A stretch of 64,000 nucleotides of DNA from Caryophanales bacterium (GCA_902363455.1 CABJAC010000001.1:868001-932000); one strand, 5' to 3'. Shown: positions 17,272 through 27,364, counted from the first letter of the stretch. Program-made: numbers and translations. Notes: a model not told the origin generated them from the letters alone.

Positions 17272-18945
17272 GTGAGCGTAGATCGTTTAACAGGAGCGCA
17301 ACTGGTCAAGATGATCCAGAACGGCGCAGCGAATCTCTATCAAAATGCGGATTTCGTTGATTCGCTGAACGTTTTTCCGGTCCCAGATGGTGACACGGGA
17401 ACCAACATGAATTTGACGATGACTTCGGGTTCAAAGGAAGCATCGAAAACAACATCCGATTCTGTCTCAGAAGTTGCCACGGTGTTTGCACGTGGTCTTT
17501 TAATGGGCGCACGAGGAAATTCAGGTGTTATCTTAAGCCAATTGTTCCGCGGTTTCTCAAAATCAATCGAAGGAAAAGAAACGATCGATACACAGGAATT
17601 TGCGGATGCCTTACAAAAAGGAGTCGACACAGCCTATAAAGCGGTCATGAAACCGGTTGAAGGAACAATTTTGACGGTGGCACGCGAGACGGCTGTTGCA
17701 GCCATTGCCCAATCAGAAACGACGACGGATTTACTCGAGCTGATGCGCGGTATCGTCGAAGCATCAAAAGTATCACTCGAAGGCACACCGGATTTACTGC
17801 CTGTACTTAAAGAAGTCGGCGTCGTCGACTCCGGCGGTCAAGGACTCGTCTGCATTTATGAAGGATTCCTCGCGACACTTGAAGGCAAAGAGTTAGAGAA
17901 GCCCCACGCGCCGGTCATGGAAGCGCTCGTCGAAGCAGAGCATCATAAATCGGCTCAGAGCTTCATGTCGACAGAAGAAATCCATTACGGTTACTGCACG
18001 GAAATCATGGTTCGTTTCCAAGACGATAAATTGGTGGACACACCATTCAGTGAAGAAGCATTCCGCAATGAATTGGCGGAATTCGGTGATTCCTTACTCG
18101 TCGTCGCAGACGAAGAATTGTTGAAAGTCCATGTTCACGTTGAAACACCGGGCGAAGTCATCACCAAAGGACAACGGTTTGGTGAACTTGTAGCGGTCAA
18201 GATTGAAAACATGCGTCAACAGCATTCGACGATTCTTGAAGAAGAGGGCGTTAATCAAGTGGCCGCTCCGGTTGCAAAAAAAGCAAAAGCCCAGTCGGCA
18301 CTTGTCACAGTAGCGATGGGCGAAGGGATCAGTGAGCTCTTCAAATCGCTCGGCGTCAGTGTTGTCATCGAAGGCGGACAAACGATGAACCCGTCAACGG
18401 AAGACATTGTCAAAGCCATTGAGGATGCGCATGCGGAACACGTTTATGTCTACCCGAACAACTCAAACATCATCATGGCGGCAGAACAAGCGGCATCGGT
18501 TGCATCTTGTGGTGTAACTGTCGTGAAATCGAAGACAGTTCCCCAAGGATTGGCGGCTACGATCGTCTACAATCCGGAAGCGACCGTCGAAGAAAACGAA
18601 CGGCATATGGTGGATGCAATCGCAGCCGTCAAATCCGGTCAAGTGACATATGCCGTCCGTGATACAAGCATTGATGGTGTCGAGATTAAAAAAGACGATC
18701 ACATGGCGATTGCCGAAAAACAAATTATCGCAACGGATCGTTCGAGTCTTGGTGCTGTCAAGAAATTGGTTGATACACTGGTTACACCAGACGATGAGAT
18801 CATCACTGTCTTGTTCGGTGAAGGTGTGGCTCAAGAAGAAGTCGACGAACTGGTCGCCTATATCGAATCAGTCAACCCGGACGCAGAAGTAGAAGTGCAC
18901 GATGGCAAACAGCCGCTCTACTCGTATATCTTAAGCGTCGAATAA
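17272..18945 (+). CDS. fakA: fatty acid kinase catalytic subunit FakA (DAK2/DegV-associated, YloV)
   Basis: A 557-residue protein. The N-terminal DhaL/DAK2 domain has the metal/ATP motifs FPVPDGDTGTNM (about residue 37) and GARGNSGVILSQ (about 82); the middle and C-terminal domains (from about 220) follow. FakA phosphorylates fatty acids presented by DegV-like FakB proteins, giving acyl-phosphates that PlsX/PlsY chemistry uses; plsX itself is 4.3 kb downstream. GTG 17272 is chosen because GAGGAGG lies eight bases before it and the length matches B. subtilis YloV (553); an ATG at 17239, overlapping the asp23-like gene, is possible but has a poorly spaced site. Confidence 0.9.
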   Translation: MSVDRLTGAQLVKMIQNGAANLYQNADFVDSLNVFPVPDGDTGTNMNLTMTSGSKEASKTTSDSVSEVATVFARGLLMGARGNSGVILSQLFRGFSKSIEGKETIDTQEFADALQKGVDTAYKAVMKPVEGTILTVARETAVAAIAQSETTTDLLELMRGIVEASKVSLEGTPDLLPVLKEVGVVDSGGQGLVCIYEGFLATLEGKELEKPHAPVMEALVEAEHHKSAQSFMSTEEIHYGYCTEIMVRFQDDKLVDTPFSEEAFRNELAEFGDSLLVVADEELLKVHVHVETPGEVITKGQRFGELVAVKIENMRQQHSTILEEEGVNQVAAPVAKKAKAQSALVTVAMGEGISELFKSLGVSVVIEGGQTMNPSTEDIVKAIEDAHAEHVYVYPNNSNIIMAAEQAASVASCGVTVVKSKTVPQGLAATIVYNPEATVEENERHMVDAIAAVKSGQVTYAVRDTSIDGVEIKKDDHMAIAEKQIIATDRSSLGAVKKLVDTLVTPDDEIITVLFGEGVAQEEVDELVAYIESVNPDAEVEVHDGKQPLYSYILSVE

Positions 18946-18973
18946 TATAAAACGTGAACGTACCTTTTCACAC

Positions 18974-19009
18974 ATCCCACCATCTGCGATAATAGAGGTG
19001 GGATTTTTG
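18974..19009 (+). terminator. intrinsic terminator after fakA
   Basis: ATCCCACC at 18974-18981 pairs with GGTGGGAT at 18997-19004, followed by TTTTTG. Confidence 0.85.
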
Positions 19010-19038
19010 TTTGATTTGGAAAGAGAGGGGAAAAAAAG

Positions 19039-19701
19039 ATGAAGTACCGAAGTGTATTTGATATCATCGGTCCGATCATGGTCGGACCATCCAGTTCGCA
19101 TACGGCAGGGGCGGCGCGAATCGGATTAATGGCAGGGAAATTGTTTGGTGAACAGCCAACGGATATTACGATTACGTTTTATGGGTCATTTGCCGACACG
19201 TACCGGGGACACGGAACAGACGTCGCCATCATCGGCGGCGTTCTCGGCTATGATACGTTTGACGACCGGATTCCGGAATCGATTAAGATTGCGGAACAAC
19301 AAGGAATCCGGATTCATTTTGAAACAAGCGAAGCGCTGACAGACCATCCGAATACGGCACGCGTTCATTTGACGGATGGACAGGCGGAATTTGAGCTGGT
19401 AGGCATCTCGATTGGCGGGGGAACGATTGAGATTACCGAACTGAACGGAGTACCATTACGCTTGTCCGGCGGAGGTCCCGCATTGATCGTCTTGCATCAT
19501 GACCGCTTCGGGGCAATTGCGGCAGTCACGAGCATCTTGGCCGATTATGAAATCAACATCGGACACATGGAAGTATCGCGTCATGAAAAAGGTAAGCAGG
19601 CATTAATGGCCATTGAAATCGATGACCGGATGCCAACTGCCGTACTTGAAGAAATTAACCGGTTACCACAAGTCGAGCGTTCTGTCATGATGGGAGAGTG
19701 A
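19039..19701 (+). CDS. sdaAB: L-serine dehydratase, beta subunit
   Basis: With SdaAA forms the iron-sulfur enzyme deaminating L-serine to pyruvate and ammonia. The 220-residue protein opens with the conserved FDIIGPIMVGPSSSHTAGAARIG segment (residues 7-29) and ends in an ACT regulatory domain (about 148-220, starting VLHHDRFGAIAAVTSIL). AGAGAGGGG precedes the ATG. It is followed after four bases by sdaAA. The split two-gene form is the usual one in Bacillota. Confidence 0.95.
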   Translation: MKYRSVFDIIGPIMVGPSSSHTAGAARIGLMAGKLFGEQPTDITITFYGSFADTYRGHGTDVAIIGGVLGYDTFDDRIPESIKIAEQQGIRIHFETSEALTDHPNTARVHLTDGQAEFELVGISIGGGTIEITELNGVPLRLSGGGPALIVLHHDRFGAIAAVTSILADYEINIGHMEVSRHEKGKQALMAIEIDDRMPTAVLEEINRLPQVERSVMMGE

Positions 19702-19705
19702 AGAG

Positions 19706-20602
19706 ATGTTTAAATCCGTAAAAGAACTTGTCGCACTGGCGACTGAAAAAAATGTACCGATTTCAGAAATCATGATTGAGCAGGAAATGACGGTTCGTCA
19801 CCTCGAACGGGACGAAGTACTCGGGATGATGGAACGAAATTTAGAAGTGATGGAAGCGGCAGTCGAACGTTCTTTGACAGGGGACGGGGTCGAATCGGTC
19901 ACCGGTTTGACAGGCGGTGATGCGGTCTTGTTACAACGTTACCGCGCGAGTGGTCGGGGATTGTCCGGGGATTTGTTGTTGGACGCTGTCAGCAAAGCGA
20001 TTGGAACGAATGAAGTCAATGCCGCGATGGGTAAAATCTGTGCGACGCCAACCGCTGGGAGTGCCGGGGTCGTACCGGGAACACTATTCGCTGTCAGAGA
20101 ACGCTTAAATCCGAGCCGAGAGCAGATGCTGCGTTTCTTGTTTACTTCCGGAGCATTCGGTTTCGTTGTCGCGAACAATGCTTCGATTTCCGGTGCAGCG
20201 GGCGGATGCCAAGCAGAAGTCGGCTCGGCAACGGCAATGGCTGCTGCCGCAATCGTTGAAATGGCAGGTGGAACACCGGATCAATCTGCCCACGCCTTCG
20301 CCATCGCGCTTAAAAATATGTTGGGGCTCGTGTGTGATCCTGTTGCTGGACTGGTCGAAGTACCGTGTGTGAAACGAAATGCCATGGGTGGGGCAAATGC
20401 GCTTGTTGCCGCTGATATGGCACTTGCCGGAATTACATCACGAATTCCGTGTGATGAGGTCATAGGGGCCATGTATGAGATCGGACAGATGATGCCGTCC
20501 GCCTTACGGGAAACGGCAAAAGGTGGTCTTGCGAACACTCCAACGGGGCGCTGGCTGGAATCTAAAATTTTTGGGGAACTCTCGAATGAATCCATCAAGT
20601 AA
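19706..20602 (+). CDS. sdaAA: L-serine dehydratase, alpha subunit
   Basis: A 298-residue catalytic subunit that should hold the 4Fe-4S cluster. Conserved stretches include GKICATPTAGSAGVVPGTLF (about 110), SISGAAGGCQAEVGSA (about 161) and LVCDPVAGLVEVPCVKRNA (about 208); cysteines in CATPTAG, GGCQAE, VCDPV and VPCVK are the cluster candidates. Its end overlaps the recG start by 17 bases, so recG is probably translated from the same message. Confidence 0.95.
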   Translation: MFKSVKELVALATEKNVPISEIMIEQEMTVRHLERDEVLGMMERNLEVMEAAVERSLTGDGVESVTGLTGGDAVLLQRYRASGRGLSGDLLLDAVSKAIGTNEVNAAMGKICATPTAGSAGVVPGTLFAVRERLNPSREQMLRFLFTSGAFGFVVANNASISGAAGGCQAEVGSATAMAAAAIVEMAGGTPDQSAHAFAIALKNMLGLVCDPVAGLVEVPCVKRNAMGGANALVAADMALAGITSRIPCDEVIGAMYEIGQMMPSALRETAKGGLANTPTGRWLESKIFGELSNESIK

Positions 20603-22616
20603 CGTAACGACTTTAAAAGGAATCGGGCGTGATTTAGCCCGTAAACTTGAAGAAATGAATATTTTGACGATTGCGGACGTGCTTGAGCACGTCCCGTTTC
20701 GTTATGACGACTTCGTGACGGGCAGTTTAACGGAAGCGATTCACGAGGATAAAGTCAAGTTCACCGGTCAGGTGCAATCGGAAGCCTTGGTCCGCTATTA
20801 CGGAAAAGGAAAAAACCGGTTGACGTTCCGTTTGCTTGTTGAAGACCGGTACAGTGTTACCGTCACGATGTTTAACCGTGCTTTTTATAAAGACCAGTTG
20901 AAACTGGGAGAAGAAGTGACGGTCAGTGGAAAATGGGACCTGCACCGGATGACGATTTCCGCGACGGAACTCCAATTCGGAGCAATCGAAGGCGAATTAA
21001 CACCGGTTTATTCGTTAAAGGGAGACATGCGGATGAAAACGTTCCGACGTGTCGTCGAACTGGCTTTCGCGGAAAGTAAGCCGCTTGACGAACGGATTCC
21101 GGAGCCGATTCGCAAGACATACCGTTTACTGGATCGGATGACGATGTTGAAACGGTTACATTTCCCGGCGACCCGTCAAGACCTGACGACGGCACGGCGC
21201 AGTTATGTGTATGAAGAATGTCTGTATTTTCAATTGAAGTTACAGACGTTACGCCTTGGAAAACGTAAAGGGCAAGGGATTGCTTTACCGCTCTTTCAAC
21301 CAGAAATGGAGCAATTCATTCAAAACCTGCCTTTCCCTTTGACAGGCGCCCAACAGCGTGTGACGGAAGAAATCTTAAACGATATGCACCGTGCGGAACG
21401 AATGAACCGACTCCTTCAAGGAGATGTCGGGAGCGGGAAAACGGTCGTTGCGGCGATTGCCTTATACGCCACAGTTCGTGCGAACAAACAAGGCGCATTA
21501 ATGGTCCCGACTGAAATTTTAGCCGAGCAACATGCGTCGTCGCTTGCACCGTTGCTTGAGCCGCTCGGCATCAAGGTCGGCTTATTGACAAGTTCCGTCA
21601 AAGGGAAAAATCGGGTTCTATTGCTCGAAGCCCTGCGGCAAGGCGAAATTGATGTGTTGGTCGGAACACATGCGTTGATTCAAGACACGGTCGTCTTCAA
21701 GGATCTTCATCTCGTCATCACGGATGAACAGCATCGGTTCGGGGTCGAACAGCGGAAACGACTCCGGGCAAAAGCCGATCAGGCAGACGTGTTATACATG
21801 ACGGCTACACCGATTCCGAGAACACTTGCCATTTCCGTTTTTGGTGATATGGATGTCTCAATCATTGACGAGATGCCGGCAGGAAGAAAAGAAATTGAAA
21901 CATACTGGGCGAAACCGGAACAGATGGAACGCGTTTTCGGCTTTGTCGAAAAAGAGTTACTGCTCGGTCATCAAGCTTATATCATCACGCCGTTGATTGA
22001 GGAATCTGAATCACTGGATGTTCAAAATGCGATCGAACTGCACCAGCTTTTGACGGAACGCTTTTCGACACATCAAGTTGGTCTGATGCACGGGCGACTC
22101 AGTTCGTCTGAAAAAGAGGATGTCATGCAGGCCTTTAAAGAAAATCAAGTCCAAATTCTCGTCTCGACGACTGTCGTCGAAGTCGGGGTCAACGTCCCGA
22201 ACGCGTCGATCATCGTCATCTATGACGCGGAACGGTTTGGTTTAGCCCAACTGCACCAATTAAGAGGTCGTGTCGGACGGGGAGATGCCCAGTCTTTTTG
22301 TATTTTAATTGCCGATCCTTCTTCTGATACAGGGAAAGAACGCATTAAGACGATGACAGAGACAAATGATGGCTTTAAGTTGGCTGAAAAAGATTTGGAA
22401 TTACGAGGAGCAGGGAACTTTTTCGGAACGGAACAGAGTGGTCTGCCCCGCTTTGTGCTGACGGACCCGGCACTCGACATTCACGTGATGGAAACCGCAC
22501 GAAATGACGCGGTCCGTCTATTGCGTTCAGATGCCTTTTGGCAACATCCGGAGTACATGGTTTTACGGCAATACATCGAACAGCAAGGACTGCTTGATGG
22601 AGAAAGAATTGAATAA
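20586..22616 (+). CDS. recG: ATP-dependent DNA helicase RecG
   Basis: A branch-migrating helicase for fork regression and recombination. The 676-residue protein has an N-terminal wedge/OB domain (about 50-150), Walker A GDVGSGKTVVA (about 279), DEQHRFG box (about 379), TATPIPRTLA and the C-terminal QLRGRVGRG motif VI. The start ATG lies inside the end of sdaAA with GGGGAA upstream; the much longer frame from 20523 would overlap sdaAA by 80 bases without a site. B. subtilis RecG has 682 residues. Confidence 0.95.
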   Translation: MNPSSNVTTLKGIGRDLARKLEEMNILTIADVLEHVPFRYDDFVTGSLTEAIHEDKVKFTGQVQSEALVRYYGKGKNRLTFRLLVEDRYSVTVTMFNRAFYKDQLKLGEEVTVSGKWDLHRMTISATELQFGAIEGELTPVYSLKGDMRMKTFRRVVELAFAESKPLDERIPEPIRKTYRLLDRMTMLKRLHFPATRQDLTTARRSYVYEECLYFQLKLQTLRLGKRKGQGIALPLFQPEMEQFIQNLPFPLTGAQQRVTEEILNDMHRAERMNRLLQGDVGSGKTVVAAIALYATVRANKQGALMVPTEILAEQHASSLAPLLEPLGIKVGLLTSSVKGKNRVLLLEALRQGEIDVLVGTHALIQDTVVFKDLHLVITDEQHRFGVEQRKRLRAKADQADVLYMTATPIPRTLAISVFGDMDVSIIDEMPAGRKEIETYWAKPEQMERVFGFVEKELLLGHQAYIITPLIEESESLDVQNAIELHQLLTERFSTHQVGLMHGRLSSSEKEDVMQAFKENQVQILVSTTVVEVGVNVPNASIIVIYDAERFGLAQLHQLRGRVGRGDAQSFCILIADPSSDTGKERIKTMTETNDGFKLAEKDLELRGAGNFFGTEQSGLPRFVLTDPALDIHVMETARNDAVRLLRSDAFWQHPEYMVLRQYIEQQGLLDGERIE

Positions 22617-22619
22617 TAC

Positions 22620-22648
22620 TTGAAAGTGAACAACAAGGGATATATACT
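22620..22648 (+). promoter_or_regulatory. sigma-A promoter of the fapR operon
   Basis: TTGAAA (22620-22625), 17 bases, TATACT (22643-22648). The predicted start, around 22655, falls inside the FapR box. Confidence 0.8.
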
Positions 22649-22651
22649 ACT

Positions 22652-22670
22652 ATTAGTACCAGGTAATAAT
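22652..22670. promoter_or_regulatory. FapR operator
   Basis: ATTAGTACC-A-GGTAATAAT is an imperfect inverted repeat matching the FapR box (half-site TTAGTACC). It covers the predicted transcription start, so FapR would repress its own operon; in B. subtilis malonyl-CoA releases it. Confidence 0.85.
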
Positions 22671-22701
22671 GGTAGTTATCCTTCTTGTAGGAGGAACGTA
22701 C

Positions 22702-23271
22702 ATGCGGGTACCTAAAAAGGAACGACAAACAGAATTACAGCATACAATTGAACAAAATCCTTTCATCACCGATGAAGCGCTGGCGACACATTTCAACGTC
22801 AGCATCCAGACGATTCGATTGGATCGAATGGAGATGAAGATTCCCGAATTACGTGAACGCATTAAACATGTGGCGACGGAACGACTGGACGATGTGCGTA
22901 CATTGACTGAAAATGAAGTCATTGGTGATATGATTGACCTGAAACTCGATACATCAGCCATTTCCATTTTGGAAATTTTACCGGAACACGCATTCAGCCG
23001 AAATGCGATTGCTCGTGGACACATCTTGTTTGCGCAAGCCAACTCGCTTGCGATTGCCTTGATTGACGACGAATTGGCCTTAACGACAAAAGCCAATGTC
23101 CAGTTCACACGGTCTGTTCACGTCGGTGAACGTGTCGTGGCGAAAGCCTTCGTCAGTTCGCACCGGCAGGATGGACGCTCGGACATCAACGTCGAAAGTT
23201 TTGTTGGCGATGAGTGTGTATTCATTGGTGAATTTACGGTGTACCGAAGTAGTAAGGAGGAGTCAAAATGA
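22702..23271 (+). CDS. fapR: fatty acid and phospholipid biosynthesis repressor FapR
   Basis: A 189-residue regulator: an N-terminal DeoR-like helix-turn-helix ([19 protein letters not shown], about 22-41), a linker helix, and a C-terminal hot-dog domain (about 65-189) that binds malonyl-CoA, with [14 protein letters not shown] and [10 protein letters not shown] matching B. subtilis FapR closely. AGGAGG precedes the ATG at 22702; the longer frame would start inside the operator. It heads the operon it controls; its stop overlaps the plsX start. Confidence 0.96.
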   Translation: MRVPKKERQTELQHTIEQNPFITDEALATHFNVSIQTIRLDRMEMKIPELRERIKHVATERLDDVRTLTENEVIGDMIDLKLDTSAISILEILPEHAFSRNAIARGHILFAQANSLAIALIDDELALTTKANVQFTRSVHVGERVVAKAFVSSHRQDGRSDINVESFVGDECVFIGEFTVYRSSKEESK

Positions 23272-24263
23272 TTTTAGCAGTAGACGCAATGGGCGGCGAT
23301 CATGCACCGCGCGCCATCGTGGAAGGTGTCGTTCAGTTTTTGGCGGAACGTCCAACTGAACAATTGGAGATTCGTCTGGTTGGTGATGAATTAAAGCTCC
23401 GTTCGTATGATATCAAAGACCCGCGGGTGACGATTGTGCATGCGGCATCCGTCATTACCGGAGAAGACGAACCGGTCCGGGCAATCCGTCGCAAGAAGGA
23501 CAGCTCACTTGTGGTGGCTGCAAACCTGGTGAAATCAAAAGAAGCAGATGCTCTGATTTCAGCAGGCAACACGGGTGCTCTCATGACAGCAGGATTGTTC
23601 GTGATTGGTCGAATCGAAGGAATTGACCGTCCGGCATTAGCGCCGACTTTCCCAACACGAAATGGAAAAGGGGTCGTCATCTTAGATGTCGGTGCCAATC
23701 CAGATGCAAAAGCAGAACATCTTTTGGATTATGCAATCATGGGATCGGTCTACGCAGAACAAGTCAGAGGAATTAAACAACCGAAAGTGGCATTACTGAA
23801 TATCGGATCAGAAGCCGGCAAAGGGAATGCCCTGACGAAAGAGACGTATCCTCTGCTTGAGACCGCTCCAATCCATTTTGTTGGGAACGTCGAGGCGCGA
23901 GAAGCGATGAGTGGTGAAGTAGATGTCATCGTGACAGAAGGTTTTGCTGGAAATACGCTGCTAAAGAGTACAGAGGGCGCTGCCAGCATGATCATGGGTG
24001 TCATGAAGGAACAATTCATGAGTTCGTTCAGTTCCAAAATCGCGGCATTGATTTTAAAGCCGAAACTGAAGAAAATGAAACAATTGCTTGCCTACGAGGA
24101 ATATGGCGGAGCCGGGTTGTTCGGGATTGCCGCTCCAGTCATCAAAGCGCACGGCTCAAGCAACGCCTATGCGTTCAGTCGGGCGTTGGCACAGGCGCAA
24201 TTGATGGTCGACCAACAAGTCGTCGCCAAAATCATTGAGGCGAAGGCAACAAAAGAAATCTAA
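23268..24263 (+). CDS. plsX: phosphate acyltransferase PlsX
   Basis: Transfers acyl groups from acyl-ACP to phosphate, giving acyl-phosphate for PlsY in phospholipid synthesis. The 331-residue protein starts [14 protein letters not shown] and contains SAGNTGALM (about 102) and DVGANPD (about 140) blocks. GGAGG precedes the ATG, which lies in the fapR stop (AATGA). Acyl-phosphates made by FakA, encoded upstream, enter the same pool. Confidence 0.96.
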   Translation: MILAVDAMGGDHAPRAIVEGVVQFLAERPTEQLEIRLVGDELKLRSYDIKDPRVTIVHAASVITGEDEPVRAIRRKKDSSLVVAANLVKSKEADALISAGNTGALMTAGLFVIGRIEGIDRPALAPTFPTRNGKGVVILDVGANPDAKAEHLLDYAIMGSVYAEQVRGIKQPKVALLNIGSEAGKGNALTKETYPLLETAPIHFVGNVEAREAMSGEVDVIVTEGFAGNTLLKSTEGAASMIMGVMKEQFMSSFSSKIAALILKPKLKKMKQLLAYEEYGGAGLFGIAAPVIKAHGSSNAYAFSRALAQAQLMVDQQVVAKIIEAKATKEI

Positions 24264-24276
24264 AGGAGTGAGGCGG

Positions 24277-25197
24277 ATGGGTAAAACAGTTTGGATGTTT
24301 CCTGGTCAAGGCTCACAAATGCCGGACATGGGTCAAACACTCGTACAACAGGACGATACGCGTCAGGCATTGAAGGATCTAGGTACACGGATCGGACTCG
24401 ATTTGACGGATTTATTGACGACGGGTACAAAAGAGGACTTGAAGCCGACCGAAATCGCGCAACCGGCCATCGTTGCTCATAGTACGTTGTTAGCAGAGCG
24501 TTACGCATCACTTGGTCACCGACCGGACTTCGTACTCGGACACAGTGTCGGAGAGTACAGTGCACTCGTTGCGGCTTCCGTTTTGACTGCCAGTGAAGCA
24601 GTATATTTGGTGCGTGAACGTGGAAATCTGATGAATCAGGTCACCGGCGGAACGATGGCGGCTGTCATTGGTTTAAACGATGTCGAAGCCGCACATCATG
24701 CCGTTGAGTCCATTGCGGCGACCGGAGAAATCGTTCAAATCGCAAACTACAACTGTCCGGGACAATTCGTCATTTCAGGACAAGTTGCTGCGGTAGAGAC
24801 GGCAACTGCGAAATTAAAAGAGTTGGGTGCTAAACGTGTCTTGCCGCTTGATGTATCCGGGGCATTCCATTCGTCCTTGATGACACCATTCGCTCCCCGT
24901 TTTGAAGACATCTTAGTTTCGTCCCCTTTTCAGGCGGCGAAAACGAAATTTATTTCAAATGTCGACAGTGATTTTCACGATCAGCCGGACGAATTGATTC
25001 GTTTGCTTGTCCAACAGTTGTATTCACCTGTCCGGTTTGAAGCATGTGTGGAGAAACTGATTGCAGAAGGTGCCGATACATTTATTGAATTCGGACCGTC
25101 TTCGCCACTCAGCGGACTCGTCAAACGGATTAAAAAAGATGTCAAGATCGTCAGTATTACGACGCTTGAACAATTAGAAGCGGAGGCCGTTCAGTGA
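24277..25197 (+). CDS. fabD: malonyl-CoA:ACP transacylase
   Basis: Loads malonyl units on acyl carrier protein. The 306-residue protein has the MFPGQGSQ loop at the N-terminus, nucleophile Ser in GHSVGEY (about residue 90), catalytic His in [11 protein letters not shown] (about 200) and the [12 protein letters not shown]-terminal motif. The start at 24277 has AAAGGAG before it; an upstream ATG would overlap plsX. It overlaps fabG by four bases. Confidence 0.95.
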   Translation: MGKTVWMFPGQGSQMPDMGQTLVQQDDTRQALKDLGTRIGLDLTDLLTTGTKEDLKPTEIAQPAIVAHSTLLAERYASLGHRPDFVLGHSVGEYSALVAASVLTASEAVYLVRERGNLMNQVTGGTMAAVIGLNDVEAAHHAVESIAATGEIVQIANYNCPGQFVISGQVAAVETATAKLKELGAKRVLPLDVSGAFHSSLMTPFAPRFEDILVSSPFQAAKTKFISNVDSDFHDQPDELIRLLVQQLYSPVRFEACVEKLIAEGADTFIEFGPSSPLSGLVKRIKKDVKIVSITTLEQLEAEAVQ

Positions 25198-25925
25198 GTA
25201 AAGTAGCCCTTGTGACCGGCGCTTCACGCGGAATCGGAGCTGCGATCGCCAAACGTCTTGCGGCAGACGGGTTCCGGATCGTTGTGAACTATGCCGGTAA
25301 TACAGCAAAAGCAGAAGAAGTCGTTTCAACCATCGTTGATGCGGGTGGTGAAGCCATCGCCGTTCAAGCAGATGTTGCTGATGCGGATCAAGTAAAAGCG
25401 TTATTGAAAACGACACTTGATACGTACGGACAATTGGATTGTGTGGTCAACAATGCGGGGATTACGCGTGATGGTTTATTGATGCGTATGAAAGAGGCAG
25501 ATTTTGACGCTGTTCTGAATACGAATCTAAAAGGTGCGTTTCTTGTGACACAAGCAGCGACGCGACCATTGTTGAAATCGAGCGGCCGTATCATCAATAT
25601 TGCTTCTGTCGTTGGAATCACCGGAAATCCCGGTCAAGCCAATTATGTAGCCGCAAAAGCGGGTCTGATCGGATTTACGAAGTCGGTGGCACGTGAGCTG
25701 GCAAGTAAAGGTGTGACGGCAAATGCGATTTGTCCTGGTTTCATTGAAACCGATATGACGGATGAATTGACAGAAGCACAACGCAATCAGACATTGGATC
25801 AAATTCCGTTAAAACGATTTGGTCAAACGGAAGATATCGCATCGTTAGTTAGTTTTATCGCGTCAGACAATGCTCGTTACATCACGGGTCAAACCTTGGC
25901 TGTTGATGGCGGCATGACAATGTAA
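25194..25925 (+). CDS. fabG: 3-oxoacyl-ACP reductase
   Basis: NADPH-dependent reductase of fatty acid elongation, short-chain dehydrogenase family. The 243-residue protein has the TGASRGIG cofactor loop, NNAG (about 84), catalytic Ser in IASVVG (about 138), YxxxK as YVAAK (about 151) and the GGMTM C-terminus. It uses a GTG start overlapping the fabD stop, with GGAGG upstream. Confidence 0.96.
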   Translation: MSKVALVTGASRGIGAAIAKRLAADGFRIVVNYAGNTAKAEEVVSTIVDAGGEAIAVQADVADADQVKALLKTTLDTYGQLDCVVNNAGITRDGLLMRMKEADFDAVLNTNLKGAFLVTQAATRPLLKSSGRIINIASVVGITGNPGQANYVAAKAGLIGFTKSVARELASKGVTANAICPGFIETDMTDELTEAQRNQTLDQIPLKRFGQTEDIASLVSFIASDNARYITGQTLAVDGGMTM

Positions 25926-25943
25926 TTAAACAGTGGTAGTACT

Positions 25944-25972
25944 TTGCCAAATTGGCAATCATCTTATATACT
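25944..25972 (+). promoter_or_regulatory. candidate promoter for acpP
   Basis: TTGCCA (25944-25949), 17 bases, TATACT (25967-25972), just upstream of the acpP ribosome binding site. It would give acyl carrier protein, needed in large amounts, an additional promoter beyond the FapR-controlled one. Confidence 0.6.
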
Positions 25973-25994
25973 CAACTCATGGAGGGATTTTCAA

Positions 25995-26234
25995 ATGACA
26001 AAAGAACAAATTTTAGTAGACGTGCAAGAAGCAATCGCAGAGAAGTTAGGCAAAGAACAAAGTGAAATCACACTCGACAAATCGTTTAAAGACGATCTCG
26101 GTGCAGATTCACTTGAAGTCATGGAACTCGTTATGGATCTCGAAGACAAATTCGAAATCACAATCGAAGATGACCAAGCAGAAAACCTAAAAACAGTCGG
26201 CGATGTCGTCAGCTACATCGAAACACAAGTCTAA
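25995..26234 (+). CDS. acpP: acyl carrier protein
   Basis: A 79-residue acidic carrier. Ser39 in the LGADSLEV motif receives the 4'-phosphopantetheine arm made from coenzyme A. AGGGA precedes the ATG by a normal distance (ATGGAGGGATTTTCAA). The frame extends upstream, but that part has no site and lies on the putative promoter. A hairpin follows, before rnc. Confidence 0.97.
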   Translation: MTKEQILVDVQEAIAEKLGKEQSEITLDKSFKDDLGADSLEVMELVMDLEDKFEITIEDDQAENLKTVGDVVSYIETQV

Positions 26235-26248
26235 TACATGAAGCTGGA

Positions 26249-26275
26249 CCCACCGCTGTTTTTGCGGTGGGATTT
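26249..26275 (+). terminator. GC-rich hairpin between acpP and rnc
   Basis: CCCACCGC (26249-26256) pairs with GCGGTGGG (26264-26271), followed only by ATTTAG. The weak T-run suggests partial termination or an mRNA-stabilising end for acpP. Confidence 0.55.
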
Positions 26276-26293
26276 AGCTGTTTAGGAGGCATT

Positions 26294-27064
26294 ATGACGA
26301 ATCAAAAAGGGCGTCGTGTCCGAAAAGGACCCTATGTAAAGCGACGTAAAGACTCTCGGGCTATGGCGCAGATTGAACAAAAGTTTGAGCAACTTCAGGA
26401 GCGTCTTGCTATTCATTTTTCCAATGTGGAGCTACTGAAGCAAGCGTTTACGCATTCTTCTTTTGTGAATGAACAACGTGAATCAGATGGAGATAACGAA
26501 CGTCTTGAATTTTTAGGCGATGCGGTACTTGAACTTACTGTCTCCCGCTATCTCTTTCAGCACTATCCGGAACGTTCCGAGGGGGAATTAACAAAGCTGC
26601 GTGCGGCCATCGTGTGTGAGCCGTCACTGGTCCAGTTCGCGAATCATTATCAGTTCTCTGAAATGATTCTACTTGGTAAAGGGGAGGAACTGACAGGGGG
26701 AAGAAATCGTCCGGCACTATTAGCGGATGTGTTTGAAGCCTTCATCGGTGCCTTGTACCTCGATCAAGGGATCGAAGCTGCAGAACAATTCCTCGCCGAA
26801 GCGGTTTTTCCGAAAGTGGCATCCGGATTTTTTGAAGAACAGACAGATTTTAAAAGTCAGCTCCAAGAAGCAATTCAGCGTGTCGGACTGGGACAAATTG
26901 AGTATGAAATCATTGAAGAACGCGGTCCGGCACACAGCCGGGAATTCATCTCGCGTGTCCATGTTGCGGATAAATTAGAAGGCATTGGGACCGGCCGGTC
27001 AAAAAAAGAAGCCGAACAGCAAGCTGCAAAGCAAGCCTTACTCGTCCTAAAAAACAGTGTATGA
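26294..27064 (+). CDS. rnc: ribonuclease III
   Basis: Cleaves double-stranded RNA in rRNA processing and mRNA turnover. The 256-residue protein has a basic N-terminal tail, the catalytic signature [13 protein letters not shown] (about 71-83), the second acidic pair in [13 protein letters not shown] and a C-terminal dsRNA-binding domain (about 185-255, ending [15 protein letters not shown]). AGGAGG precedes ATG 26294. In B. subtilis smc follows directly; here a minus-strand DUF1128 gene separates them. Confidence 0.96.
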   Translation: MTNQKGRRVRKGPYVKRRKDSRAMAQIEQKFEQLQERLAIHFSNVELLKQAFTHSSFVNEQRESDGDNERLEFLGDAVLELTVSRYLFQHYPERSEGELTKLRAAIVCEPSLVQFANHYQFSEMILLGKGEELTGGRNRPALLADVFEAFIGALYLDQGIEAAEQFLAEAVFPKVASGFFEEQTDFKSQLQEAIQRVGLGQIEYEIIEERGPAHSREFISRVHVADKLEGIGTGRSKKEAEQQAAKQALLVLKNSV

Positions 27065-27066
27065 AA

Positions 27067-27098
27067 AAAAGGCATCCATTTTAAATGGAGTGCCTTTT
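27067..27098. terminator. bidirectional terminator between rnc and the DUF1128 gene
   Basis: AAAAGGCA and TCCATT on the left face AATGGA and TGCCTTTT on the right; A-run and T-run flank the stem, so it can serve both convergent genes. Confidence 0.9.
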
Positions 27099-27106
27099 CC
27101 TGCGTT

Positions 27107-27307
27107 TTAGACGGTTTTTAAGGATTTTAACTCGTCGACAATCGCATCCACTTCTGCAAGGGATAAAGAATCGCGCATCATGACAAATTCATAAATCTCT
27201 TTTAAGTCGTCATTTTTTGTACCGTCAAATTGATCCGCCTTGATGACACCTTTGTTAATAATGTTTAATTTATCCAAAATTGCTTCAATCATTTGTTCAA
27301 TCGTCAT
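27107..27307 (-). CDS. DUF1128 family small protein (YfkK-like)
   Basis: A 66-residue acidic protein resembling the DUF1128 family (B. subtilis YfkK): the IEAILDKLNIINKG opening and the pattern DLKEIYEFVMMRDSLSLAE fit. Its function is unknown. AGAGGAG stands ten bases before the ATG. It is a single-gene unit on the minus strand between rnc and smc, with a shared terminator at its end, and divides a block that is continuous in B. subtilis. Confidence 0.8.
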   Translation of the reverse strand: MTIEQMIEAILDKLNIINKGVIKADQFDGTKNDDLKEIYEFVMMRDSLSLAEVDAIVDELKSLKTV

Positions 27308-27364
27308 GTCTGATATGCTCCTCTTCAGTTCTTTATGCTTAACATTACCATAAAAGCTACCATT

